DNA of 64,000 bases, taken from contig NZ_JACBZP010000001.1 of assembly GCF_013409065.1 (NCBI RefSeq), positions 1,240,001 through 1,304,000 on the forward strand, given 5' to 3'. Source of the DNA: Spelaeicoccus albus (lineage in GTDB: Bacteria; Actinomycetota; Actinomycetes; Actinomycetales; Brevibacteriaceae). Below, in pieces: positions 8,031 to 16,322 of the stretch. Within the stretch, counting starts at the first letter, position 1. Every line of letters begins with the position of its first letter. The notes below the pieces were generated by a model that did not search any database, was not told the DNA's origin, and saw only the letters and a list, made by a program, of their open reading frames with translations. The translations under genes and the position numbers were made by a program.

Positions 8031-9272
8031 CTAGCGCCGTTCCGCGACGACCGAACCGCCCTGAATCACCGTATCGATGCGTCCCTCGGCCAGTACCGAG
8101 ATGTTGTCGAGCGGATCGTCGTCGACGATGAGTGCATCACCGTGCGCGCCGGGCCGGAGGACTCCAAGTTCGCCGGTACGTTGCAGCAGGTCGGCGGCGT
8201 TCACCGTGGCGCTGCGGATTACGTCGATAGCCGGCTGAACGTCGGCGCGAATCTGGAACTCGCGGGACTGGTGCCTTTGCATACCTCCCAGCAGGTCGGT
8301 GCCGTAAGCGATGTTCACCGTGCCGCGCGCAGCGAGTTCGAGTCCGCGAAGCCCGGCGTCCAGAACTTCCGAGACCTTCTCCCAACTGTCTTGCGGCAAA
8401 CCGAATTCGCGGCCTTCGCGCTGCAGCGACCAATAGGTGACGAGAGTGGGCACCAGAAACGCCTCGTGCTCGGTGAGCAAGCTGATGCTTTCATCGTCGA
8501 TGAGGTTGCCGTGCTCGATGCCGCGAATGCCGGCTCGCAGTGCTCGGTTGACCGCCCGCGCCGTATACGCGTGCGCCGTCACATACCGGTTCGCGGCTTC
8601 GGCCTCGTCGACTATCGCGCGTAATTCGTCCATCGAATATTGCGTGGAATCGACCCGATCGGTGGGTGATGCCACGCCGCCGGACCCCATTACCTTGATG
8701 TGATGCGCGCCTTTGCGCAATTCATCGCGTGCAGCGGCGCGTACCGCATCGACGCCGTCCGCCACCCTGCCCAAGCCGGCGCAGCATTGGTGCGAGTCGG
8801 AGACCGAGGCGCCGCGAGGACGGGAATCGCCGTGTCCGCCGGTCTGGCTAAGAGCCTTCCCGCAAAAGAACAGCCGCGGCCCGCGAAGCAGTCCCTCGGC
8901 CTGCGCGTCGTGAAGGCCGAAATCCGCGCCCGAGCAATCCCGCACGGTGGTGAAACCGCGGTCCAGCATGTCGCTCATGAGTCGACCTGCTTGGAACGCC
9001 ACGTAGGACGGCGACCAGCTGGTGAGGCTTCCGAGATCGGCGGTCGCCGCCGTGACGTGCACGTGGGCGTCGATGAGGCCCGGCAGTACGTATCGACCTC
9101 CGGCATCAAGCGTGCGGACGTCGTCCGGTGCCGTTAGTTTTGCGCCGGTTTCGACAACGACGCCGTCACTGATCCGGACGTCGTGCTCCGAGTACTTGCC
9201 GGTGACCGGGTCGAGCACCGTGGCGTGCCGAATGAGCAGGTTGGCATTCAATGATTCGTGAACGGGCGACAT
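8031..9272 (-). CDS. Imidazolonepropionase/prolidase-like amidohydrolase
   Basis: A 413-residue metal-dependent hydrolase of the amidohydrolase superfamily (DAEP/prolidase-like group). The start is ATG 9272; the frame stays open upstream but enters the symporter gene. Metal-site motifs are clear: GLIDAHVHV near residue 70, a lysine in AHHIKVMGSGG, histidines in VTAHAYT and GIEHGNLID, and an aspartate in IAYGTDLLG. Family members hydrolyse dipeptides with proline, N-acyl or cyclic amides. It is followed upstream on the same strand by an SSS symporter and a YhdT-like subunit, so it probably acts on their imported substrate. Confidence 0.88.
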   Translation of the reverse strand: MSPVHESLNANLLIRHATVLDPVTGKYSEHDVRISDGVVVETGAKLTAPDDVRTLDAGGRYVLPGLIDAHVHVTAATADLGSLTSWSPSYVAFQAGRLMSDMLDRGFTTVRDCSGADFGLHDAQAEGLLRGPRLFFCGKALSQTGGHGDSRPRGASVSDSHQCCAGLGRVADGVDAVRAAARDELRKGAHHIKVMGSGGVASPTDRVDSTQYSMDELRAIVDEAEAANRYVTAHAYTARAVNRALRAGIRGIEHGNLIDDESISLLTEHEAFLVPTLVTYWSLQREGREFGLPQDSWEKVSEVLDAGLRGLELAARGTVNIAYGTDLLGGMQRHQSREFQIRADVQPAIDVIRSATVNAADLLQRTGELGVLRPGAHGDALIVDDDPLDNISVLAEGRIDTVIQGGSVVAERR

Positions 9273-9295
9273 GGTGGACAGTCTAGAGCCGCGCC

Positions 9296-10801
9296 CTACG
9301 GAGTTCGATCCAGTTCGAGCTTTTGGATCTCGCGGTTCGTTCCCCAGAACTTGACGAGAACCTCGCGCGGCGGGGGCGGCGTGAGCAGGCTGACGCCGAC
9401 GTACAAGATGATGGCAAACACCACTGCCGTGACAACGGGCATGAATCCGAGTCCGAGGGCCGGAACCCATTGTTGGCCGACGATGTACCAGACGAGCCCG
9501 CCGATCATGGCGGAAATAGCACCGGGCCGGTTTCCGCGCGGCCAGTAGAGCCCGCCGAGGAGCGGTACGAAGAATGTCGCACCCAGTCCCGAAATCGCGA
9601 AGATGACTATCAATTCGAGCGCGGGTGGCGGCTTCAGGGCAATGAGCAATACGACGAACCCGATGACCAGGCTGACGACCATACTCAGTCCGGCCCGACG
9701 CGAATCGGCCAGATTCTTGTTGATGAAATTGTTGTAAATATCGCGGACGACGGCGCCGCTGACGATCAGCAGCATGGACGACACTGTTGACATGATCGCG
9801 GCCAACGGGGCTGCAAAGAGAGCCCCGCCGATCGGGCCGGAGAGCGACTTTTCGATGAGCGTCGGAATGGCCAGGTCGGGATTGGACAGGTGCGAGTCGA
9901 CGAGCCGTGCCACCACGCCCATGATCGCGAACCCGAGCGAGAACACGGCCATCACGACCGGGCTCCACACCATGGCCCGATGCGCCGTTTGGGAATTCCG
10001 GTACGACATTGCCCGAACCGCAGTGTGCGGCATGGCCACGATCATCAGCCCGAAGATGACCGAGTAGGACAGGAAATTGACCGGAGTCGCGTCAATGCCG
10101 CCCGGCAGTGTGACGAGGTCGGGAAAATTGAGCGCGAACTTGTGGTCCATGGGCGTCGGTGTTCCCAGGTAAGCGAAGACGCCGAACCACAACACGATGC
10201 TGCCGACAAACATGATGACGCCTTGCGCGGTGTCGTTGATCGATGCGCCCATGAACCCGCCGAACGCCGTATAGAGCGCCACGATTCCGGCGAATATCCA
10301 GACGAGCGTTGAATACGGCACGCCGGTCACCGAGTGCAGAATATGAGATCCGCCGGCGTATTGGGCGACCATGTAGGCAGTGAGGAAGATGATGATTCCG
10401 GCCGCGGCAATTCCGACGACGATCTTGCTGTTGTAGCGCTCTTTGAAGAAGTCGGTGTACGTGTAGAGGTGTAGTTTCCGGGCGAGGATGGCGTATTTCT
10501 TGCCGAGCAGGCCCACCGTCAAAAACGCCGTCGGTGTTTGGAACAGTCCCATCAGCACCCAGCCGAGGCCGCTCTGGTAGCCGAGTCCGGGTCCGCCGAT
10601 GAACGTGCCCGCGCTTGCGGCCGACGCCAGGATCGTGAAGATGAGCACGAACGGGCCAAGACGCCGTCCGCCCACGTAGTAGTTCTCGGTCTTCTTTCCG
10701 GTCGCCGATCGCTTTTGGTCGAGTGCCGCCCAGATGCCGATTCCGGCGATCAGCAACAAGTACACGATGATCGGGATGAGCTGTGCGTAATTGATATTCA
10801 T
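9296..10801 (-). CDS. Sodium:solute symporter family transporter (pantothenate-permease-like)
   Basis: A 501-residue SSS carrier with about 13 membrane helices. The N-terminus has the family pattern KKTENYYVGGRRLGPF followed by an ASAASAGTFIGGPGLGY segment. It overlaps the preceding YhdT-like gene by 4 bases (ATGA), the gene order seen for panF/yhdT-type carriers, and is followed 23 bases later by the amidohydrolase. It therefore mirrors the DUF3311-SSS-hydrolase operon at 2.8-7.4 kb, though the two carriers are clearly different in sequence. The substrate is not readable from sequence. Confidence 0.92.
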   Translation of the reverse strand: MNINYAQLIPIIVYLLLIAGIGIWAALDQKRSATGKKTENYYVGGRRLGPFVLIFTILASAASAGTFIGGPGLGYQSGLGWVLMGLFQTPTAFLTVGLLGKKYAILARKLHLYTYTDFFKERYNSKIVVGIAAAGIIIFLTAYMVAQYAGGSHILHSVTGVPYSTLVWIFAGIVALYTAFGGFMGASINDTAQGVIMFVGSIVLWFGVFAYLGTPTPMDHKFALNFPDLVTLPGGIDATPVNFLSYSVIFGLMIVAMPHTAVRAMSYRNSQTAHRAMVWSPVVMAVFSLGFAIMGVVARLVDSHLSNPDLAIPTLIEKSLSGPIGGALFAAPLAAIMSTVSSMLLIVSGAVVRDIYNNFINKNLADSRRAGLSMVVSLVIGFVVLLIALKPPPALELIVIFAISGLGATFFVPLLGGLYWPRGNRPGAISAMIGGLVWYIVGQQWVPALGLGFMPVVTAVVFAIILYVGVSLLTPPPPREVLVKFWGTNREIQKLELDRTP

Positions 10802-11133
10802 CGGTCGGCGTCCTCACTGTCGGCTGTCGCATGCTCATCCGCGTCAAGCGAATAGTCGCGATAGAAGAAGCGGACGATGAAATACGGGATTATGCACAGA
10901 ACAGCGGTCGCGACACCGGCCGACCAGAAGAACCAGTCCGGGAATCCGAAGATGAAATGGATGTCCTTGGCCGGCTTGTTCAGGCCGATCGACAGCGCCA
11001 CGACCGAGATGACTATCAGGTAGAGCACCCAGTAGAGGAACGCGACGAGTGCTTCCTTATTGGCCTGTCGATAGCGCGGATCAACTTCGAAATCGAACTT
11101 CTGCTTCTTCGGACTGCGTTGCGGTTGAGGCAT
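10798..11133 (-). CDS. YhdT-like (DUF997) small membrane subunit
   Basis: A 111-residue protein with a basic N-terminal stretch, two membrane helices (about residues 32-52 and 70-92) and an acidic tail. The segment FGFPDWFFWSAG followed by a helix and FFYRDYSLD matches the DUF997/YhdT family, encoded next to pantothenate-type sodium symporters. It overlaps the symporter by 4 bases and is the first gene of the minus-strand operon. It probably assists carrier assembly or function. Confidence 0.82.
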   Translation of the reverse strand: MPQPQRSPKKQKFDFEVDPRYRQANKEALVAFLYWVLYLIVISVVALSIGLNKPAKDIHFIFGFPDWFFWSAGVATAVLCIIPYFIVRFFYRDYSLDADEHATADSEDADR

Positions 11134-11345
11134 TTCGTCCTCGAATCGAATGACGGCGGCAGTGCTGGACGGCGTGCAGAACCGGTCTGGATAGTCGGCC
11201 TGCGGATTCGGGCGGTGTCTCGAAGTGTAGTCAGACTTGAGCCCACCGGACTAGATCAATTGAACTAATTGGTTCCTATTTGGTTGTGCAAACAAACAAA
11301 ATCGCAGCTATTGACGTGACTCGCATCACCCTGCGTATGATGACG

Positions 11346-11357
11346 GTAATCGTTTAC
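11346..11357. promoter_or_regulatory. LacI-family-type operator before sugar ABC importer
   Basis: GTAATCGTTTAC is a near-perfect palindrome centred on CG, the classic LacI/GalR-family half-site arrangement. It lies 34 bases before the GTG start of the solute-binding protein gene, a position suited to repression. No LacI regulator is encoded in this window, so the regulator would act from elsewhere. Confidence 0.5.
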
Positions 11358-11390
11358 TGCATTGCGTGCATGAGATCGGAAGGATCCATC

Positions 11391-12731
11391 GTGGAATCGA
11401 ACGGTACACGGCTGCAAGACCAGGTCGCTTCGGCATTGTCGCGGCGGCGTGTGCTCCAAGTTCTCGGCGCGGCGGCCGCCGTTCCGCTGGTCTCGTCAAT
11501 GGCCGCATGCGGCGGCAACCCGGGCGGCTCCAGCGGGGGCGACGACACCGCGCTGCGATTCCTCTACCTCGGAGACGCCACCCAACAGAAGGCCTTCAAC
11601 AAGCTCTTCAAGAGTTTTGAAAAGAGTCATCCCACGATCACGCTCAAGCCGACCGGCCTGGCCAGCGGCACGTGGGCGAAATTCGCCAGCACGGTGTCCA
11701 CGCAGATCGCCGGCGGCAAGATCCCCGACAGCATGCAGGTGGCCACCGAAGGCCAAGCGCTCTTTGCCTCGAAGGACCTCTTGGAGCCGCTGGACTCCTA
11801 TATGAAGAAGGACAAGAAGTACGTCGACGACTATTACGGCGCCATCGACTCCAATTTGAAGAAGTGGACCGATAAGTTCGGGTCGACCGACGACCACACG
11901 TATTACATGCCGGGCGGCTACAACCCGGTAGTCATGTACCTCAATACCGACGTGTTCAAAAAGGCCGGAGCGACGATCCCCGACAAAGACTGGACGTGGG
12001 ACGAGTTCCTTGACGCCGGCAAGAAGATCAAGAAGAAGACCGGGGCATACATCATGGCCGCCGGGTACGCCTTTTCGTTCGTCGACATCATGCCTTGGCT
12101 GCTCACCAACGGAGCCAGCACGCTGAACGACGACTGGACCAAGGCCGTCTACAACAGTCCCGAAGCCGTCGAGGCCGCGGAGTTCATTCGCGGCATCGTC
12201 GAGGCGAAACTTTCGCCCAAGCCCGGCGGCGAATTCGATGCGGCCGATCAAATGAAGAAGGGCAAGCTGGCCACGCTGGGCGGAGGCCGCTGGCCGACCC
12301 TCGACATGCGCCGGCTCGGCATCGTCGACAAGGTCAAGATCGTCAACTGGCCGCACAAGAAGCGCAAAGGCTCGCCCATCGGCTGGGACGCGTGGCCCAT
12401 GTTCAAGGAGTCGAAGAACAAGGACGACGTGTGGAAGCTCATCAAATACCTGATGTCGACCGACGCGTCGAAGTATTTCGCGACGGTCGGCGGCACCAAC
12501 GTGCCGGCCCGCGACGACGTGGCCCACAGTCAAGACTTCTTGAAGGACGCCCCGGAGGGCAGCGAGTTGCTTCCGGAGGCAGTCTCGTTCGGCACTCCGA
12601 TCCCGTCCCCGCCCCGCGGCGGCGAGATGGACAAGCCCATCACCGAAGCTTGGCAAAAGGCCATCTTGGGACATTCCTCGGCCAAGTCCGCCCTCGACAA
12701 AGCCAATGAAGAGCTAAGCAAACTGCTGTGA
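11391..12731 (+). CDS. ABC transporter substrate-binding lipoprotein, carbohydrate type (family 1)
   Basis: Extracellular solute-binding protein of a sugar ABC importer, 446 residues from GTG 11391. That start is chosen because GGAAGGA lies 7 bases upstream and the signal peptide follows directly: twin-arginine-like SRRRVLQVLG, then a hydrophobic core ending in SSMAAC, with Cys40 as lipidation site. The frame is open upstream but lacks a ribosome site. The body matches the MalE/UgpB class, including MYLNTDVFKKAG and a lysine-rich tail. It heads an operon with two permeases and a small membrane protein. No ATPase gene is present, so a shared MsiK-like ATPase probably energises it. Confidence 0.92.
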   Translation: MESNGTRLQDQVASALSRRRVLQVLGAAAAVPLVSSMAACGGNPGGSSGGDDTALRFLYLGDATQQKAFNKLFKSFEKSHPTITLKPTGLASGTWAKFASTVSTQIAGGKIPDSMQVATEGQALFASKDLLEPLDSYMKKDKKYVDDYYGAIDSNLKKWTDKFGSTDDHTYYMPGGYNPVVMYLNTDVFKKAGATIPDKDWTWDEFLDAGKKIKKKTGAYIMAAGYAFSFVDIMPWLLTNGASTLNDDWTKAVYNSPEAVEAAEFIRGIVEAKLSPKPGGEFDAADQMKKGKLATLGGGRWPTLDMRRLGIVDKVKIVNWPHKKRKGSPIGWDAWPMFKESKNKDDVWKLIKYLMSTDASKYFATVGGTNVPARDDVAHSQDFLKDAPEGSELLPEAVSFGTPIPSPPRGGEMDKPITEAWQKAILGHSSAKSALDKANEELSKLL

Positions 12732-13675
12732 CGACGTCCGCACGCCTCGCGGCGGGCACCAACGCCACCGGTCCGCCGTCCGGCACTCCCCGCACCACGA
12801 ATCGTCCTGCCAAGGGGTCGTGGCAGGGATACGTATTTCTTAGCCCCGCCATGATCTTGTTCATCGCGTTCATCGGCGGCCCGTTCGTCGCGGCCATAGT
12901 GTTGAGCTTGTTCAGCTGGGATCTGCTGACACCGCCGAAGTTCGTGGGGCTGGAGAACTTCCGGGCGATGTTCTCCGACCCGCTGATGCTCAGGGTGCTC
13001 GGTAACACGTTCGTGTTTGCGCTGGCGTCGGTCGTCACGCACTTGGTGGGCGGCCTGCTGTTGGCGTTGGCAGTCAATCGCGCCATGAACCGGGTGCTGA
13101 ACTATTTCGTGCGCACCGCCATCTTCTTCCCGTTCTTGATCTCGTGGGCGGCCGTTTCGCTGCTGTGGCGGTACGTGCTCGACCCGACGTTCGGGCCCTT
13201 CACGTACTATCTGGACAAGCTCGGCATCAGCGCCCCCGGCTGGTTCACCGATCCCGACTGGGCGCTGGCCTCGATCATCGGCATCGACTTCTGGCACACC
13301 ATCGGATTCACGTTCATCATCATGCTGGCCGGCTTGCAAACGGTGCCGAAGCAGCTCGTGGAGGCCGCTCGCACGGATGGTGCGAACAACCGGCAGGTGT
13401 TCTTCAACGTCACGATCCCGCTGATGTCCCCGACGCTGTTCTTTGCGTCGGTGATCACGTTTCTCGGCGCTTTTCAGATCTTTGACCCGGTCCAGATCAT
13501 CACCCAGGGCGGGCCGGACAACTCGACGATGACGGTCATCATGTACTTGTACGAAAAGGGGTTCGAGGCGTTCCATATCGGGTACGCCTCCGCCGTGGCG
13601 CTTTTGGTGTTCATCATCATGATGCTCGTGACGTTGCTGCAATTTTGGGGCGCGAAGAAGTGGGTGCATGACTGA
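12728..13675 (+). CDS. ABC sugar transporter permease (MalF-like)
   Basis: Inner-membrane permease of the carbohydrate importer, 315 residues with six helices. The start is GTG 12728, overlapping the binding-protein stop by 4 bases. The ABC-coupling EAA loop is visible at about residues 212-230 (LVEAARTDGANNRQVFFNV then IPLMSP). It begins with a non-conserved cytoplasmic tail of about 35 residues before the first helix. It pairs with the MalG-like permease directly downstream to form the heterodimeric channel. The sugar cannot be named. Confidence 0.93.
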   Translation: MTTSARLAAGTNATGPPSGTPRTTNRPAKGSWQGYVFLSPAMILFIAFIGGPFVAAIVLSLFSWDLLTPPKFVGLENFRAMFSDPLMLRVLGNTFVFALASVVTHLVGGLLLALAVNRAMNRVLNYFVRTAIFFPFLISWAAVSLLWRYVLDPTFGPFTYYLDKLGISAPGWFTDPDWALASIIGIDFWHTIGFTFIIMLAGLQTVPKQLVEAARTDGANNRQVFFNVTIPLMSPTLFFASVITFLGAFQIFDPVQIITQGGPDNSTMTVIMYLYEKGFEAFHIGYASAVALLVFIIMMLVTLLQFWGAKKWVHD

Positions 13676-14568
13676 TGGCCGACTTGAAGCTGCCCGCCCC
13701 GAAACTGGACGCCACGCCGTCCGGCGCTTTGACCGGCAGGCGCCGGCGCAAACTGAGCACGGGGTCTCTCGTCCTCGACCTCGTGATGCTCGTGGTCGGC
13801 ATTCTCATGGTCGCGCCGCTGATCTGGCTGATCGTGCAGAGCCTCACGGCCGAAAGCGACGCGTTCGGCATTCCGCCCAGCTGGATCCCGCATCCGTTCA
13901 CGCTCGACAACTTCGCGGGCGTGTCCGGGCTCATCCCGTTCGGGCGGATGGCGATCAACAGCCTCGAGGTCGGCGTGATTTCGACCGTCGGGTCGCTGTT
14001 CGTCAGCGTTCTTGCCGCGTACGCATTTTCGCGCCTGCGGTTCCGCGGTCGGAGCGGTCTTTTCGTCGTGATGCTCTCGGCGTTGATGGTGCCGCCGCAG
14101 CTGATCGTCATCCCGGTGTTCATCCTGATGCGGTATCTGGGGCTGATCGACAATCTGATGGCGCTGTGGGTGCCGGCGCTGATCAACGTGTTCGCCATCT
14201 TCTTCCTTCGGCAGTACTTCAACACGATTCCGAAAGAGCTCGACGAGGCGGCGATCATTGACGGCGCCGGGCACTTGTGGATCTTGTTCCGCGTGATAGT
14301 TCCGCTGTCCGGGCCGGCGCTGGCGGCACTGGCCATCTTGAGTTTCGAAGTGTCGTGGAACAACTACTTCGGCCCGCTGATCTTCCTCTCGAGCCCGGCG
14401 AACATGACGCTCCCGCTCGGGCTCGTGACGCTGCAAGCCGGCCAAGGCGGCGCGGCCGTCGTCGTGTTTGCAGCCATCACGCTCGTCGTGCTGCCCGTGC
14501 TCATCGTGTTCTTGATCTTCCAGCGCAGCATCGTCGAGAGCATCGCGACGGCGGGGATTCGGGGCTGA
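13675..14568 (+). CDS. ABC sugar transporter permease (MalG-like)
   Basis: Second permease of the importer, 297 residues with six helices. Its ATG shares one base with the upstream stop (TGATG), indicating coupled translation. The EAA loop that docks on the ATPase is at about residues 190-208 (ELDEAAIIDGAGHLWILF then IVPLSGP). It also carries the FRQYF-type motif of MalG homologues (FFLRQYFNTIPKEL). Together with the preceding gene it forms the transmembrane pore. It is followed one base later by a small membrane protein gene. Confidence 0.93.
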   Translation: MADLKLPAPKLDATPSGALTGRRRRKLSTGSLVLDLVMLVVGILMVAPLIWLIVQSLTAESDAFGIPPSWIPHPFTLDNFAGVSGLIPFGRMAINSLEVGVISTVGSLFVSVLAAYAFSRLRFRGRSGLFVVMLSALMVPPQLIVIPVFILMRYLGLIDNLMALWVPALINVFAIFFLRQYFNTIPKELDEAAIIDGAGHLWILFRVIVPLSGPALAALAILSFEVSWNNYFGPLIFLSSPANMTLPLGLVTLQAGQGGAAVVVFAAITLVVLPVLIVFLIFQRSIVESIATAGIRG

Positions 14569-14569
14569 G

Positions 14570-15283
14570 ATGCGCGAGTTGCGAGGCGCACGTGTCGGCG
14601 AGGAGGCGGGTGATACCGCGGGTGAAAATCTCATCATGCGGCGGGCCGTGCGCGGCGTCTGGCCGCACCTGCCGGTGCTGCTCATCGGCAGCATCGCCGT
14701 GTGCGCCGGCGCTGCGATCGCGACGCTCATCGCGCCCGGGCTCACCCCCGTGTCGGTCCTCGTGATCGCTCTGCTCGTGATACCGCCGTTCGCCGCGCTG
14801 ATCGCCGTGGCCAACGGCATCGTCGTCCGCGGCGACGCGACGGTTCGGCAATGGGGCGGCAGTCTGATCCGGTCGGGGTGGCGCGCTGTCACGGTGGCAG
14901 TCCCGCCGGTCGTGGCGCTCGCGCTGTTGCTGACGGCGGTGGAGGTGTGGCGGATCAGCGGTCAGTCGTGGGTACTCGTGCCGCTCGGGGTGGCCGCCAC
15001 CGTCAGCGCGATCGGCGTGCTCGGCTTGACGGCGGCACTGCCCTTGGCGCTCGAGCGGCCCGGATTGCGTGGGACGGCGTTATGGCTCTCCGCGCTCTTC
15101 CTGGTCGCCAAACGCCCGCTGTCGTTCATCGCGGTCGCGTGCCTGGCCGGGATGGGAATTTGGGCGGCAACGGCGTGGACGGCGTCCCTGCTGTTGTTGC
15201 TGCCCGCGCCGGTCGCGCTGGTGGCTTCCGCCGCCGTGTGGACGTCGGCCGCCCGCCTGGGGTTGGCCGCTCCCAAAGAGTAG
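14570..15283 (+). CDS. Predicted membrane protein, YesL/DUF624-like, in sugar ABC operon
   Basis: A 237-residue protein with six or so hydrophobic segments (about 35-55, 60-80, 103-122, 136-160, 176-198 and 200-222) and a short basic N-terminus. Size, topology and position after two sugar permease genes resemble YesL-type (DUF624) proteins found in glycoside-uptake operons. Sequence similarity is weak by eye, so the family name is tentative. It starts one base after the permease stop and is surely co-transcribed. Its role is unknown. Confidence 0.6.
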   Translation: MRELRGARVGEEAGDTAGENLIMRRAVRGVWPHLPVLLIGSIAVCAGAAIATLIAPGLTPVSVLVIALLVIPPFAALIAVANGIVVRGDATVRQWGGSLIRSGWRAVTVAVPPVVALALLLTAVEVWRISGQSWVLVPLGVAATVSAIGVLGLTAALPLALERPGLRGTALWLSALFLVAKRPLSFIAVACLAGMGIWAATAWTASLLLLLPAPVALVASAAVWTSAARLGLAAPKE

Positions 15284-15315
15284 GCGGCATTGCCCTGCGG
15301 CTGTGCGGGCAGGCG

Positions 15316-16227
15316 TCACGGCAGGTCGTAGTCGACGACCACCGGCGAATGGTCCGAAAGTCGGCGTCCGCGGAACTCCCGGTCGACAGCGGAACGGACC
15401 GCGGCGCGCGCGAGACGGGGCGTCGCGAGGTGGTAATCGAGGCGCCAGCCCGAGTCGTTCGCGAACGACTGCCCGAGCCACGACCACCACGAGTAGGGGC
15501 CGTCGTCGTTCGGGTGGAGACGACGCACGACGTCGACGAGCGTGCGCGGGGAGAGCTGGCGGCCAAACCAGTCCCGCTCCTCCGGGAGGAAGCCGTCATG
15601 GCGCTGGTTGCGCCGCCACGCCGCGAGGTCCTGCCTGGTGTGCGCAATGTTGAGGTCGCCCATGAGCAGGAACTCACGCCCGGCCGCGGCGGCGGCGCGC
15701 CGGGTCCGGACGAGGTAGCGGGCGAATGCCGACATGAACCCCATCTTCCGGGCGTAGCGCGCACCGCCGTCGGGCGCCTCGCGCATCCGCTCGGTCAGCT
15801 GCAGCTCGGCGGGCAGACCGCCCTTGGGCAGGTACAAGCACGCGATGGTGAGCGGAGCGTCCGAGAGGTCCACCTCGAGGTAGCGGCCCTGAGCCGCGAA
15901 GGGGCCGAGTCCGCGCGCAAGCGGCACGCGGTCGGGCGCCGGCACGCGGTCGGGCTGACGGGCGCCGACCAGCGCGGCTCCGGCCCACGTCCGGACGGCG
16001 TCGGGCACGTGCCGCGTGAGCACGGCGACGCCGTTGCGGCCGGGAATGGTGCCGGTATCGAGGGCAACGTGGTAGTCCCCGAACGCGCCCGCGGGGAGCT
16101 TGTCGGCTTGTGCTCGGACCTCTTGAAGCGCGACGACGTCGCAATCGCGTGCGGCGAGCCAGTCGCCGAACCCCCGGCGATGCGCGGCCCGGATTCCATT
16201 GACGTTCGCGGTGGCGATGCGCAGCAT
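15316..16227 (-). CDS. xth: Exodeoxyribonuclease III (Xth/AP endonuclease family)
   Basis: DNA repair enzyme that cuts abasic sites and removes 3' blocking groups, 303 residues from ATG 16227; the open frame extends ten codons upstream without a ribosome site. Active-site signatures are in order: MLRIATANVNGIRAA at the N-terminus, ALQEVRAQ with the metal-binding Glu, LMGDLNIAHTRQD in the centre and LSDHSPVVVDYDL at the C-terminus. It is convergent with the ABC operon and divergent from the dehydrogenase gene. It is housekeeping in type and unrelated in function to its neighbours. Confidence 0.93.
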   Translation of the reverse strand: MLRIATANVNGIRAAHRRGFGDWLAARDCDVVALQEVRAQADKLPAGAFGDYHVALDTGTIPGRNGVAVLTRHVPDAVRTWAGAALVGARQPDRVPAPDRVPLARGLGPFAAQGRYLEVDLSDAPLTIACLYLPKGGLPAELQLTERMREAPDGGARYARKMGFMSAFARYLVRTRRAAAAAGREFLLMGDLNIAHTRQDLAAWRRNQRHDGFLPEERDWFGRQLSPRTLVDVVRRLHPNDDGPYSWWSWLGQSFANDSGWRLDYHLATPRLARAAVRSAVDREFRGRRLSDHSPVVVDYDLP

Positions 16228-16322
16228 GCTCTCGAGGCTACGTGACCGACTGACCAACCCGGCGGCCGTATAGCGTGGGAAGGTCGGGTTCGAGATAGTT
16301 GTCGCTGTTCGGGAGGTACCAC

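Noticed and set aside
8031-9968. 645-residue continuous frame covering the amidohydrolase and part of the symporter
   Set aside because: Only the part from ATG 9272 matches the hydrolase family; the upstream 230 residues are an off-frame reading of the symporter gene.
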